64,000 nt of DNA, from assembly GCF_000296215.2 (NCBI RefSeq), contig NZ_CP013949.1, positions 6,193,501 through 6,257,500 on the forward strand, written 5' to 3'. Within the stretch, counting starts at the first letter, position 1. Each line of letters starts with the position of its first letter. Below are positions 48,584 to 57,816 of the stretch, piece by piece. The stretch comes from Bradyrhizobium sp. CCGE-LA001 (lineage in GTDB: Bacteria > Pseudomonadota > Alphaproteobacteria > Rhizobiales > Xanthobacteraceae). The notes beneath the pieces were generated by a model, which was not told the DNA's origin, did not search any database, and was given only the letters and a program-made list of their open reading frames with translations. The translations under genes were made by a program, and so were the position numbers.

Positions 48584-48600
48584 TTGCAGGAACTGGGCCA
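48584..48600 (-). promoter_or_regulatory. -24/-12 promoter of fixR-nifA-fixA
   Basis: On the minus strand TGGCCC-AGTTC-CTGCA has GG and GC 10 bases apart and fits the sigma-54 consensus. Transcription would start near 48574, 26 bases before the fixR start. In B. japonicum this operon also has an overlapping RegR-dependent promoter. No TGT-N10-ACA site was seen upstream, consistent with that. Confidence 0.75.
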
Positions 48601-49340
48601 CAGCGATGAGGCTAAACCGCTCTAGGAATAGTAATCCAGCGGCGGGTTCGGCGAGAGTTTCCCGCTTCCATACATTGCGCGTCTGCTTCCCGACAATACA
48701 ATGCATATTCGTCACAAGCCGACGTCGCGTCTCAGATGACGCTGATCGAATTGCCCCCTACTCATTGCATGGATTTGCGACTCAACAGCGACGCGCCTCA
48801 TTTGCGCAGCAATTCTGCCTGCTTTCGAAGCCGCCCGGAAGACCGCAACCACGCGATCGTACCATCGCTATCTGACGTAATCGCATCGCACGTTAGATTC
48901 GTCTGTGACTTGTGTTTGACATCATGTGCACTCCTTCGCCGATCGCGCAATTGCACTTCGCACATTGTGCATAGTGACGCAGTCAAACACATCCACACTG
49001 CGGCAGTCCCGAGCCGCGACAAGCCTGGCCGGGTTTGCCGGCGGCGACTTAAACCGCGCCGCCACTAAGTCGACGACACCGTTGTCAATCAGGCGCCGGC
49101 GGCTGGCTATTACGATATGATCACCATGAAGGATTACCGTCGCATGTTCGTCCGCATAGGCACCAGCGCGAACATTCCGTCGCCGAGCTCTTGTCTCGTG
49201 AGTCCCGATCTTGTGGCGCGAGACCAGCTCGATGCGCCGCTGCACGCCACGAACACTGCCAGCCCCATTGCTCTGAAGGCTCACTTCTTCAAGCGGAATA
49301 ATGATTGCGAAACACTGCCGTCTTCTTCGCGAACGAAAGT
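48601..49340. other. Gene-free stretch upstream of fixR
   Basis: Should hold the activator region of the fixR-nifA promoter. No gene and no unambiguous activator site recognised. Confidence 0.45.
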
Positions 49341-51683
49341 TTAACGTTGCGCGATCAGGGCCGCTCGTAGCTCCCGGGCAGCGGCGACCATGTTGACCAA
49401 CGCCGGTCGCACCTCCTCCCACTTTCGGGTTTTCAGACCGCAATCAGGATTGATCCACAATTGGCAGTCGGAGAGCTGTTGGCGCGCCAGCGTGATGAGG
49501 TTTTTCATCTCGGCCGTTTCCGGAACGCGCGGTGAATGGATATCATAGACGCCCGGCCCGATTTGATTTGGGTACTTGTGGCTTCTGAAGGCGTCTAACA
49601 ATTCCATCTTCGACCGCGACGTCTCGATCGAAATGACGTCTGCATCCATCTCCGCGATAGCATCGATGATATCGTTAAACTCGGAATAGCACATATGAGT
49701 ATGGATCTGCGTTTCGTCGGCAGCGACTGAGGAGCAAATGCGAAAGCCGTTCACAGCCCAATCGAGATACCTTTTCCACTGTGATTTGCGTAGCGGCAAT
49801 CCCTCACGCAACGCTGCCTCGTCTATCTGAATTATTTTCGCTCCGGCGTTCTGAAGGTCGACGACCTCGTCCTGGATCGCGAGCGCGATCTGTAGGCATA
49901 CCTCGCTCCGCAAGATATCCTCACGAACGAACGACCAGTTCAGAATGGTCACCGGCCCAGTCAACATCGCCTTGACCGGTTTCTTGGTCAGTGACTGCGC
50001 ATAGCTCCAGCAGTCGACCGTCATAGGATTCGGACGGGAGACGTCCCCAAACAGAATTGGCGGACGAACGCAGCGCGAGCCATAGGATTGCACCCAACCG
50101 TGCTTTGTGAAGGCGAATCCGGACAGCCGCTCCCCGAAATACTGCACCATGTCATTGCGTTCGAACTCGCCATGCACGAGCACGTCAAGTCCAATTTCTT
50201 CCTGCCATCTGACTGCACGCGCTGTTTCCGCCTTGAGGAGCTGGTCGTATTGCGCGTCACTCAACTTTCCCTGTGCATGAGACGCACGGGCACTGCGAAT
50301 GTATGCGGTCTGCGGGAACGATCCAATCGTCGTCGTTGGGAATACTGGCAATGCGAGCCGCGCCCGCTGAAGCTCGGTCCGGGTTGCGTACGAACTGCGA
50401 CGACAATGCATTGTTTGATCAATCGCAGCCAAGCGCCCGGTGACGTTGGGGTTGTTAATCTTGGACGACCTCTGGCGAGCCCCGGCCGCCCGCCTCGAAG
50501 CCGCAAGGAGGCGCGATGCACGAGCTTGATTGCCGGCGAGCGCGCTTCCCAACGTCGTAAGCTCCTTGATCTTCTGTACCGAGAAAGCGAGCCAGTTCTT
50601 TACATCATGATCGAGATGGTTTTCGAGGTCCAGGTCAACCGGGATGTGAAGCAGCGAACACGACGGGGCTATCTCGACGCGGTCACGACCCAGCTTCGCA
50701 ATAGCGGGCGCCAGCCTGTCGAACAACTCTTGCAGATTGCAGCGCCAGACATTGCGCCCATCAATAACTCCCAGTGAGAGAACGAGATCACTCCGGGCAA
50801 CTTCGGTGATTGCGTTCAACTGATCTGAGGCCCGCACCAGGTCAACGTGAAGCCCGGCAATGGGCAGGGCCAAGGCTGTATCGAGATTGTCTGCGAGGCT
50901 CCCGAAGTAAGTTGCCAGCATGATTTTCAAGCCGGGCACCGCCTTTGCGAAATGGGCATAGACCCGCCGCAACGCCCCGCGGGATGATTCGTCGAGGTCA
51001 AGGACCAGGCAGGGCTCGTCTAGCTGAACCCATTCAGCACCTTGCGCGGCCAGTTCGCGAAGGACATCGACATAGACCGGTAGAAGTTGATCCAGCAGCA
51101 ACAGTGGATTGAATGCGGGATCTGCGCTCTTGCCTAGCTTCAAAAAGGTGACCGGGCCTATCAGCACGCAGCGCGTCTGGTATCCAAGGCTTTTTGCCTC
51201 CTCATATTCCTCAATCGGCTTACGAGAGGAAAGCTCGAAGGTCTGGTCCTTGCGAAATTCCGGCACCATGTAATGATAGTTAGTGTCGAACCACTTTGTC
51301 ATTTCCTGTGCTGCCGGGCCGTGTCGATCATCTGCATGCGCGAGGCCCGCATCTTGACCGTCTCCTGCCCCGCGCGCCATGGTGAAGTAGGTCTTGAGTG
51401 ACACCGGACCTGCGTCCCAACCGTAAACGTCGGGAATGGCGCCGACCATCACACTGGTATCGAGCACATGGTCATAGAGCGAGAAGTCATTCGAAGGAAT
51501 GATGGTGGCGCCCAGCGATCTCTGCCGCGCCCAGTTGGCGAGGCGAAGTCCAGCCGCAGCCTCCAAGAGCTGCGCTTCGCTTGACTTTCCCGCCCAGTAG
51601 CTCTCGAGCGCGAATTTGAGTTCGCGGCGCGGCCCAATGCGTGGCATACCCAGCGTCGCAACGGGAAGTGAAATGTTTGACAC
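49341..51683 (-). CDS. metE: Cobalamin-independent methionine synthase MetE
   Basis: About 780 residues with the two (beta/alpha)8 barrels of MetE. The N-terminal barrel begins LPVATLGMPRIGPRRELKFA. The C-terminal barrel begins FPTTTIGSFPQT and carries the zinc ligands: His and Cys of HTHMCYSEF, a Glu in SIETSRSKMELL, and Cys of NPDCGLKTRKWEEV. It methylates homocysteine from methyltetrahydrofolate-polyglutamate. The start is GTG at 51683; the frame is open further upstream, but that part lies in the riboswitch leader. It is the only gene after the riboswitch. Expression should fall when B12 is plentiful. Confidence 0.95.
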   Translation of the reverse strand: MSNISLPVATLGMPRIGPRRELKFALESYWAGKSSEAQLLEAAAGLRLANWARQRSLGATIIPSNDFSLYDHVLDTSVMVGAIPDVYGWDAGPVSLKTYFTMARGAGDGQDAGLAHADDRHGPAAQEMTKWFDTNYHYMVPEFRKDQTFELSSRKPIEEYEEAKSLGYQTRCVLIGPVTFLKLGKSADPAFNPLLLLDQLLPVYVDVLRELAAQGAEWVQLDEPCLVLDLDESSRGALRRVYAHFAKAVPGLKIMLATYFGSLADNLDTALALPIAGLHVDLVRASDQLNAITEVARSDLVLSLGVIDGRNVWRCNLQELFDRLAPAIAKLGRDRVEIAPSCSLLHIPVDLDLENHLDHDVKNWLAFSVQKIKELTTLGSALAGNQARASRLLAASRRAAGARQRSSKINNPNVTGRLAAIDQTMHCRRSSYATRTELQRARLALPVFPTTTIGSFPQTAYIRSARASHAQGKLSDAQYDQLLKAETARAVRWQEEIGLDVLVHGEFERNDMVQYFGERLSGFAFTKHGWVQSYGSRCVRPPILFGDVSRPNPMTVDCWSYAQSLTKKPVKAMLTGPVTILNWSFVREDILRSEVCLQIALAIQDEVVDLQNAGAKIIQIDEAALREGLPLRKSQWKRYLDWAVNGFRICSSVAADETQIHTHMCYSEFNDIIDAIAEMDADVISIETSRSKMELLDAFRSHKYPNQIGPGVYDIHSPRVPETAEMKNLITLARQQLSDCQLWINPDCGLKTRKWEEVRPALVNMVAAARELRAALIAQR

Positions 51684-51796
51684 CGCTTCAACCCCATAGT
51701 TGGCGGCAAGGCGATGGTGGATGCGCAGGTAAAGGCCGCCGCAGCGACAACTTCGCGACACACCACCGGGACACCCCGCCCGTGGACGAAAATGTT

Positions 51797-51970
51797 GTCG
51801 GGGCAGGTCTCCTGGCTCGCGGGTCATGGCTGCTGTCCGGCCTTCCCGAAGCCAACCGGCTTCAGTGACAACATTGGACAGGGGCTCGCCGCTTACAGTT
51901 GCGGGGGCAGCGCCGGCATCACACCGGCTTCCCTCTTAGCTCCGGATCGAGCGGGATCCAGAGAACCTCG
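51797..51970 (-). promoter_or_regulatory. Cobalamin (B12) riboswitch
   Basis: The minus strand has the AdoCbl riboswitch core: AAGCCGGTGTGATGCCGGC, GCTGCCCCCGCAACTGTAAG (the B12-box region) and, at the 3' end, CGCGAGCCAGGAGACCTGCC. The order and spacing fit the family. It lies 114 bases upstream of the metE start, so it should turn metE off when cobalamin binds and the cell can use the B12-dependent MetH. Confidence 0.93.
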
Positions 51971-51989
51971 AACGAAACTCCACTACCTG

Positions 51990-52498
51990 CAAACCAATCG
52001 TTCCGTCAACCGTTGAATTTCCGCCGCCGCCTCGTTGCCGATTGATTGTGGCAAACGCGACCTTGGGGGCGTGCTGCCTCGGTCGCCTGCCGCACCATTT
52101 GCCGGCGACCGCCGCCGGCGATCGCTAGATCATGGTTCATGGTCCGAGACAGCGAGCGCGCGAGGCGCCCGGTTGTCAGCTTCGGAGGCTTGATCATTCC
52201 GCAGGTTGCGAGGCGGTTTGTCCGAGAGAGCCGTGTAGGACTTTTCGAATGAACAAATTCAGGCGCAAGAACCGTCGATCAGGTGATCACCGCACCGCAG
52301 GCAGCTTCCTGGAACTTTAGCCACCTCGATCACGAAGGCATCAGGCGCCGTTCCACTCTTCTATGACCTTAGAAGACGATCCACATCATTCGCAATCTAC
52401 CCTCGCCAGCAGACCGGTATCTGATCCAAGCAGGCATACCTATCGCCGCAAACTTCTAGCAGCCAATATTCGAGACGTTGAGCTGCAGCTTTCGGCTG
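51990..52498. other. Gene-free stretch between metE leader and nodZ
   Basis: Includes the promoter region of metE (not recognised) and the 3' end of the nod operon. Short frames on both strands are not convincing. A GC-rich inverted repeat (GCCGGCGACCGCCGCCGGC) lies near 52100. No nodZ terminator was seen. Confidence 0.45.
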
Positions 52499-53470
52499 TC
52501 ATGTATCCGCGAACCGTTCCGACGATCCTTGAATGAGGATCAACCGAGTCGGGTCCGTCAAATCGAACTCCATAACGCGTGGTGCGAAGAGGCGAGCATA
52601 CCTGGTGAAAGCACTCGTTGGTGGAAACCGAATGACGGTGTCGCATCGGGCCAGGAGATACATTTCAATTAAAGCAGAAAAACCGCCTTCGGTGCCAAGT
52701 TCTGCACTGTGTAGCGGTCCAGCATGAGGTGCCTGAAAATGCTTTGGGATTGTGAAGAGATCGGGGAATATTCCAGACAGCCTTTCGAGAATCAACGCGC
52801 TGTCGGTGCACAAGAACACCTTCACCGGCCTTGCATGCGGTAACGCTTTCGCTTTTTGGATGGCCGTACATACCTGCCGAAAGGCAAGCTCCGGATCCGC
52901 CCAATACGGCTTATGCCCCATGATATCTTCGCCGTTGCCGTGACGAACATGAACTCCAATTATGCTCTGCCCCTCAAAAAGCTCCCGGTAAATGGCATCA
53001 ATTCGAGCCTGAATCCCAGCTTGGGGCTTAACTGTCCGAAATATCTGCCGTTCGGCATCCTCATCGCAGCGCCACATTAAGCAGGCGTCACACACCACAG
53101 TGTTGGCGTCAACATCTTCCGGACTTAGGAAGAGTTGACCTAGTTCGTCACGCTCCTGGAAGATCTGTTCATCTGGCCTATAAACGCAATCTATCGGCGT
53201 TTTATTCCACCAGCGTGGGAAGAACGGCCCTGGAAATGACACCTGATTGATCTGGTCATCGCAAATGACCGGTACACCGTCGATGTCTTGAACTGGTTCG
53301 AAGAACACTGGAAAGGCATTGGTGAATGGCTGATCGAGATAACACGAGCCACGCCAATCGATTGCCAATGTGCGCCCGGTCCGCTTTGCGTAACGCCAAG
53401 CCGATGCCAACGACCATAGGCAATCACCAAACCCGGTCCGTCGTCGAGAGACCACGAACCGATTATTCAT
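52499..53470 (-). CDS. nodZ: Nod factor alpha-1,6-fucosyltransferase NodZ
   Basis: A 323-residue GT23-type fucosyltransferase starting MNNRFVVSRRRTGFGDCLWS. The GDP-fucose-binding arginine motif is IIGVHVRHGNGEDI (about residue 180), and WWNKTPIDCVYRPDEQIF and RFPPTSAFTRYARLF are conserved in NodZ. It adds L-fucose to the reducing-end GlcNAc of the Nod factor, a modification typical of Bradyrhizobium. The ATG at 53470 is preferred to one six codons upstream. It is the last gene of the nod operon, 247 bases after nolO. Its product could be further decorated, for example by a sulfotransferase. Confidence 0.95.
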   Translation of the reverse strand: MNNRFVVSRRRTGFGDCLWSLASAWRYAKRTGRTLAIDWRGSCYLDQPFTNAFPVFFEPVQDIDGVPVICDDQINQVSFPGPFFPRWWNKTPIDCVYRPDEQIFQERDELGQLFLSPEDVDANTVVCDACLMWRCDEDAERQIFRTVKPQAGIQARIDAIYRELFEGQSIIGVHVRHGNGEDIMGHKPYWADPELAFRQVCTAIQKAKALPHARPVKVFLCTDSALILERLSGIFPDLFTIPKHFQAPHAGPLHSAELGTEGGFSALIEMYLLARCDTVIRFPPTSAFTRYARLFAPRVMEFDLTDPTRLILIQGSSERFADT

Positions 53471-53717
53471 CGAGTCACTGACCAGCATTCGCGTTGCCTA
53501 ATCGTATATTGGTTGGACGGGAGAACGTACTACAAGACTCCAATGTATGGGTCCGACGGCAACCTGAGGGGCCAGATCTCGGACGCTTGCGGTGTAGAGC
53601 TACACAGCAACGATCGCATGGCCTGGTACCTAGCCGTTGGAGGAGGAAGTTGCCAAGCACCGGCTGGTATCCTGCTCATTGAGCCGTTTCATCCTTTGCT
53701 ACGCCGGCAGGCGGCGT

Positions 53718-55829
53718 CTAGATAGGGCCCATATTGATGAGCGCCGGCTTTGCTTCCGCGTGCCCTGTACCAAAGCCATCGGCGTTGCGAGAAGCGCGAG
53801 GCGGGTGCAGTCGAACGCAACGCTGCTCCCACAATCCCAACAGTTCCTTCACAAGAGCTTCCTGTTTCGATCGGTCTAAAGTAATTGTGCCAAGAAGAGA
53901 TCCAAGGACCGCCTCCCCCTCGATCTGCATCAGAAGATCGAACAAACCGTGTGAGATACGCACATTGTCGCGGCTCGAGTGTCCCCTTCGGATCTCGCAC
54001 GCAGTCTCCTGTTGATCTTCTGCAGTAAAGGCGCGCACTCGATGAAGGGACGCATAAGCGGGCAACGAAACGGCGAGCGCAGCCCAGTCGTCCAGCCCTG
54101 TAGTTCGCTTTTTGACGAAGAACGGCCCAACCACAAGCCCGTCCAAGTCGGTTGTCAAGAATGTAGTGATCGCGTCAGAAACGGACTCTACGATCGGCTC
54201 GGCATTGTTGTTAAACGACGTATTGAGCAGAACGGGAATGCCCGTCCGCTCTTTGAACGCATTGATAACCTCCCAGTAGACCGGGTTTGTTTTGCGGGAT
54301 ACGGTCTGCAGCCGAGCCGTACCATCGACATGCGTGATGGCACCGAGCACGCTACGTTTGGGATCGCGCACGCGCACCACGAAGTTCATAAATGGGAATT
54401 CGCGCTTGCCCTCCGGGAGCTCGAAGAATTCGTTAGCATCCTCCTCCAGCACTGATGGCGCGAACGGACGATAGCCCTCCCGCTTTTTGACCATTGCGTT
54501 GATCCGGTCTTTGTTTGACGCCGGCCGAGGGTCGGCAAGAATGCTGCGATTGCCCAGCGCACGTGGCCCGAACTCAGAACGACCCTGGACCCAAGCGATC
54601 ACGGCCCCATCAGCCATCCAACCAGCGGCACTCGCCGCTATGTCATCACGACGCTCAACGTCGAGGTGGGCCGCCCATGCATTCAGCTCGCGTTCTACTG
54701 ATCGCTCGGTTCCGATGTCGGGGCCCCAATAGACATCCTGAAGACGCTCGACTGGAGCCGGCACGCCCAAACCCTTCGACACCATTAAAGCCGCCCCGAG
54801 TGCGCAACCAGCGTCATGCGCAGCGGGTTGGACGAATATGTCTTCGAACAGTCCGGAGTAGAGCAGCTTACCGTTCATGGTACAGTTGTGGGCCACCCCT
54901 CCAGCCAGGCACAAACGCTTCATGCCAGTCGAGTTCCGATATTGCCGAAGGACGTGAAACACGATCCGCTCTAGAGCCTCTTGCAGCGAAGCACTCACGT
55001 TTCGATGCTGCTGCGTGAATGGCATTCCCTTTCTTCGAACCTGGATGTTGCGGAGCAACGTTGGTCCGATTCGATCTAGGTGAACACGATAGCCACCATT
55101 GTCCAAGAGTTCGTAGAACTGTCCGAAGAGTTCGCGATAGGGCGCCGGATCTCCGTAGGGAGCAAGTCCCATGACCTTATATTCGTCGAACAAACCGTAC
55201 CCGAGATATCGGATCGCCTCGAGATAGAATAGCCCTAGGGAGTTATTCTCAGGGAAACTTGCAACTTCGGTGATCTCGGTGCCCGACCCTACCGCCAATA
55301 CTCCTGAAAGAAAATCACCGCCGCCATCGACCGCGAAAACCAGACTTTGCTCGAATCCCGACATCGCAAATGCGCTCGCAGCGTGCGCGTGATGGTGGTG
55401 CACGAACGAGAGCTGAGATTCTTCGACCTCAGCACCGAACTCCTGCGCCAGCAGCTTCCTCAGTAACAGCCTGGCATCTAATGGAATGGAGACATCTGGC
55501 TGAGACACAAGCAGCCGCTCTAGCATGGTATTACAATAGGCTTCGGTAGCGTAGAAGGCGATACGATCGATGTCGCGGAGCTGCACTCCGGCCGTTGCGA
55601 GACAGTATCGGATCGCACTGCTCGGGAATTTGTTGGAGTGCTTGATCCGATTGAGGCGTTCCTCTTCGACGGCTGCTATGACCCGCCCGTCCCGGACAAG
55701 CACCGCGGCGCCGTCGTGTAGAAACGTCTTAGGCAGCTCGAGTGGATTTTCATGGATTTTATCAAGCCCACCGCTCAATCCTAGACACAGCATTTCGTTC
55801 TCCATTTTATCATGACAGAATGACCCCAA
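53718..55829 (-). CDS. nolO: Nod factor carbamoyltransferase NolO
   Basis: A carbamoyltransferase of the NodU/CmcH family, up to 703 residues. The N-terminal ASKHA-like domain has SFVHHHHAHAASAFAM (metal-binding His) and FAVDGGGDF; the C-terminal part has CLAGGVAHNCTMNGKLL, GRSEFGPRALGNRSI and LNTSFNNNAEPIV. It uses carbamoyl phosphate and ATP. NolO proteins carbamoylate the non-reducing end of Nod factor at O-3 (or O-4). The annotated start lies a few residues before MLCLGLSGGL, where homology begins; the ATG at the MENEML position is a likely real start. It lies 273 bases after nodJ in the same orientation. Confidence 0.93.
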   Translation of the reverse strand: MGSFCHDKMENEMLCLGLSGGLDKIHENPLELPKTFLHDGAAVLVRDGRVIAAVEEERLNRIKHSNKFPSSAIRYCLATAGVQLRDIDRIAFYATEAYCNTMLERLLVSQPDVSIPLDARLLLRKLLAQEFGAEVEESQLSFVHHHHAHAASAFAMSGFEQSLVFAVDGGGDFLSGVLAVGSGTEITEVASFPENNSLGLFYLEAIRYLGYGLFDEYKVMGLAPYGDPAPYRELFGQFYELLDNGGYRVHLDRIGPTLLRNIQVRRKGMPFTQQHRNVSASLQEALERIVFHVLRQYRNSTGMKRLCLAGGVAHNCTMNGKLLYSGLFEDIFVQPAAHDAGCALGAALMVSKGLGVPAPVERLQDVYWGPDIGTERSVERELNAWAAHLDVERRDDIAASAAGWMADGAVIAWVQGRSEFGPRALGNRSILADPRPASNKDRINAMVKKREGYRPFAPSVLEEDANEFFELPEGKREFPFMNFVVRVRDPKRSVLGAITHVDGTARLQTVSRKTNPVYWEVINAFKERTGIPVLLNTSFNNNAEPIVESVSDAITTFLTTDLDGLVVGPFFVKKRTTGLDDWAALAVSLPAYASLHRVRAFTAEDQQETACEIRRGHSSRDNVRISHGLFDLLMQIEGEAVLGSLLGTITLDRSKQEALVKELLGLWEQRCVRLHPPRASRNADGFGTGHAEAKPALINMGPI

Positions 55830-56102
55830 GTGCCGTTCAACGCTGTACTTTCGCTCTCTCCTGAGCGCGGGTCGGATATCAACTCAGATTGTTCGATGTC
55901 CGTTCGGATCAATGGAACATGCGATCATCCAAGGTGGTGTTGGCATTTGAAGACCGTAATTCGAATCGGGCCGCCGTACCGTTTCCCAGGCGGTTTTCCG
56001 AAGACCGTGGCGAAGCGATCGTCGGATACCCGGACGTGCGGAGCCGGTTAACGTCGGGGAACTGCATCATTCAGTCTCCGGTGCGTTTTGGGCAATGCTG
56101 CG

Positions 56103-56891
56103 TCAGCGTGTCAGACGTCGACGAAGGAGTGCCGTGGACACAAAAAACGGCAATACCGCGTAAATGCACAGCGCACCGACATGTACGCCGATGTCGGGCG
56201 CCGCCCGGCCGAGCATCATTGGACGGATGAGGTCGACCGAATGAGCCAGCGGCAAAAAGGCCGCCAAATGCTGAAGTGAGCTCGGCATTTGGCTCACCGG
56301 AAAGACGGTTCCGCACAGAAACACCATAGGTGTGACGACAAGCATTTGGTAGAAGACGAAATAGTCATACGTGGGTGCAAGAGATATAACGACCATTGCC
56401 AGACTTGCGAAAGCGAGGCCGGTCAGAGCAATTGTTGGCATCGCACACAGAATGGACGTCCACGGCGCATAGCCCAATATGGCGGCGACGACACCGATCG
56501 CTGTCCCGGCCAAAACCGCCTTGCTCGCGGCCCAGGCCAATTCACCTAGGATGATGTCTCCAAGCGTGAGCTGTGTGTACAGAATAGCTTCCCAGGTGCG
56601 CTTTGTGTCCATCCGGGCAAAAGCCGCATACATGGTTTCAAAGGTCGCAGCCGTCATGGCGCTTGTTGCGACCATACCACCCGCCAAAAACGAAATGTAT
56701 GAAGTACCGTCAACGCGTCCGACGATGATCCCGAGACCAAAGCCGAGGCCAAACATATTGGTTATCGGATCGGCGAGATTGCCGAGAATCGATGCAATCG
56801 CGACTTTCTTCCAAGCCAAGAAATTGCGGAGCCACACGGCGACCCAGTTGTACGCGTTGCCGGGCATGGCCGCTGCATAACCCTCACCCAT
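56103..56891 (-). CDS. nodJ: Nod factor ABC exporter permease NodJ
   Basis: A 262-residue ABC-2-type permease with about six transmembrane helices and the ABC-2 hallmarks: VAVWLRNFLAWKKVAIASIL at the N terminus, GMVATSAMTAATFETMY and VFLCGTVFPVSQMPSSLQHL. With NodI it exports lipochito-oligosaccharides across the inner membrane. Its start is 4 bases from the nodI stop. The protein looks complete. Confidence 0.95.
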   Translation of the reverse strand: MGEGYAAAMPGNAYNWVAVWLRNFLAWKKVAIASILGNLADPITNMFGLGFGLGIIVGRVDGTSYISFLAGGMVATSAMTAATFETMYAAFARMDTKRTWEAILYTQLTLGDIILGELAWAASKAVLAGTAIGVVAAILGYAPWTSILCAMPTIALTGLAFASLAMVVISLAPTYDYFVFYQMLVVTPMVFLCGTVFPVSQMPSSLQHLAAFLPLAHSVDLIRPMMLGRAAPDIGVHVGALCIYAVLPFFVSTALLRRRLTR

Positions 56892-56894
56892 CGC

Positions 56895-57809
56895 TCATTT
56901 CTCCATTTCACGCCCGGTAAGTCGCAAAAAGACATCTTCGAGATTTGGAGGGCGCTGTATAAGGCGAAGGCCGAAGCGCCCGCGCAGGTGCATGAGAACC
57001 TGCTCCGGTTCGCGCGCATAGCAAAATACCGTCTCGCCGCTTGTTTCCAGGTGTCGCGCAAAAGGCCTGATTAATGCACACAGCTCCTGTGGATGCCCCC
57101 CGTAGATCTCGATTACGTCGCAACCGATTTGCTCTTCGATCAACGCGTGAGGGTTGCCTTGGGCGATCTTGATTCCATTCTCAAGCACGCATAGCCGATC
57201 GCATAATCGCTCCGCCTCTTCCATGAAGTGCGTGGTTAACAAAATCGTCTTTCCGCGCGCCAGCAGTAATCGCAGGCGCTCCCAAATCAGGTGACGCGCG
57301 TGCGGATCGAGACCGGTAGTTGGCTCGTCCATGACCAAGAGATCGGGGTCGTTGATCAGAGCACGCGCCAGAGTCAGCCGCCGCTTCATGCCGCCTGAGA
57401 GTTCGCAGACACGGGTGCCCGCCTTGCTCTCGAGGCGAGCAAAATCAAGTAGTGACGGGATCATGCTCTCGATCTTCCGCGCGCCCATTCCGAAATAGCG
57501 GCCGAAAACCTGGAGATTCTCTCGAACTGTAAACTCGAGTTCGAGATTGTCGAACTGCGGGACCACACCGAGGCGCTTACGCGCCCAGCGAGCTCGACTC
57601 GGCACGGGCTCACCGAGTACCCTTATCTCGCCTGCGTCTGGCGACATCATGCCAAGGAGCATACGGGCGATTGTGCTCTTACCGGCGCCGTTCGGCCCCA
57701 GCAAACCGAAGCACTCTCCGCGAGAGACGGTGAACGACAGCTCGTCGACGACGACCTTGCCACCAAATGATTTCCTTATGCCGACGAAGTCGATTGCTGC
57801 GGTGGACAT
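56895..57809 (-). CDS. nodI: Nod factor ABC exporter ATPase NodI
   Basis: A 304-residue ABC ATPase of the DRA family: Walker A LLGPNGAGKSTIARML, signature CELSGGMKRRLTLA, Walker B LLVMDEPTTGLDPH and the H-loop TTHFME. It energises NodJ. The C-terminal about 70 residues form the accessory domain common to this subfamily. It is 8 bases after nodU. Confidence 0.96.
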   Translation of the reverse strand: MSTAAIDFVGIRKSFGGKVVVDELSFTVSRGECFGLLGPNGAGKSTIARMLLGMMSPDAGEIRVLGEPVPSRARWARKRLGVVPQFDNLELEFTVRENLQVFGRYFGMGARKIESMIPSLLDFARLESKAGTRVCELSGGMKRRLTLARALINDPDLLVMDEPTTGLDPHARHLIWERLRLLLARGKTILLTTHFMEEAERLCDRLCVLENGIKIAQGNPHALIEEQIGCDVIEIYGGHPQELCALIRPFARHLETSGETVFCYAREPEQVLMHLRGRFGLRLIQRPPNLEDVFLRLTGREMEK

Positions 57810-57816
57810 ATCGATA

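Noticed and set aside
50088..50777. A 229-codon frame antisense to metE
   Set aside because: It lies wholly inside a well supported gene and has no ribosome-binding site or protein-like pattern.
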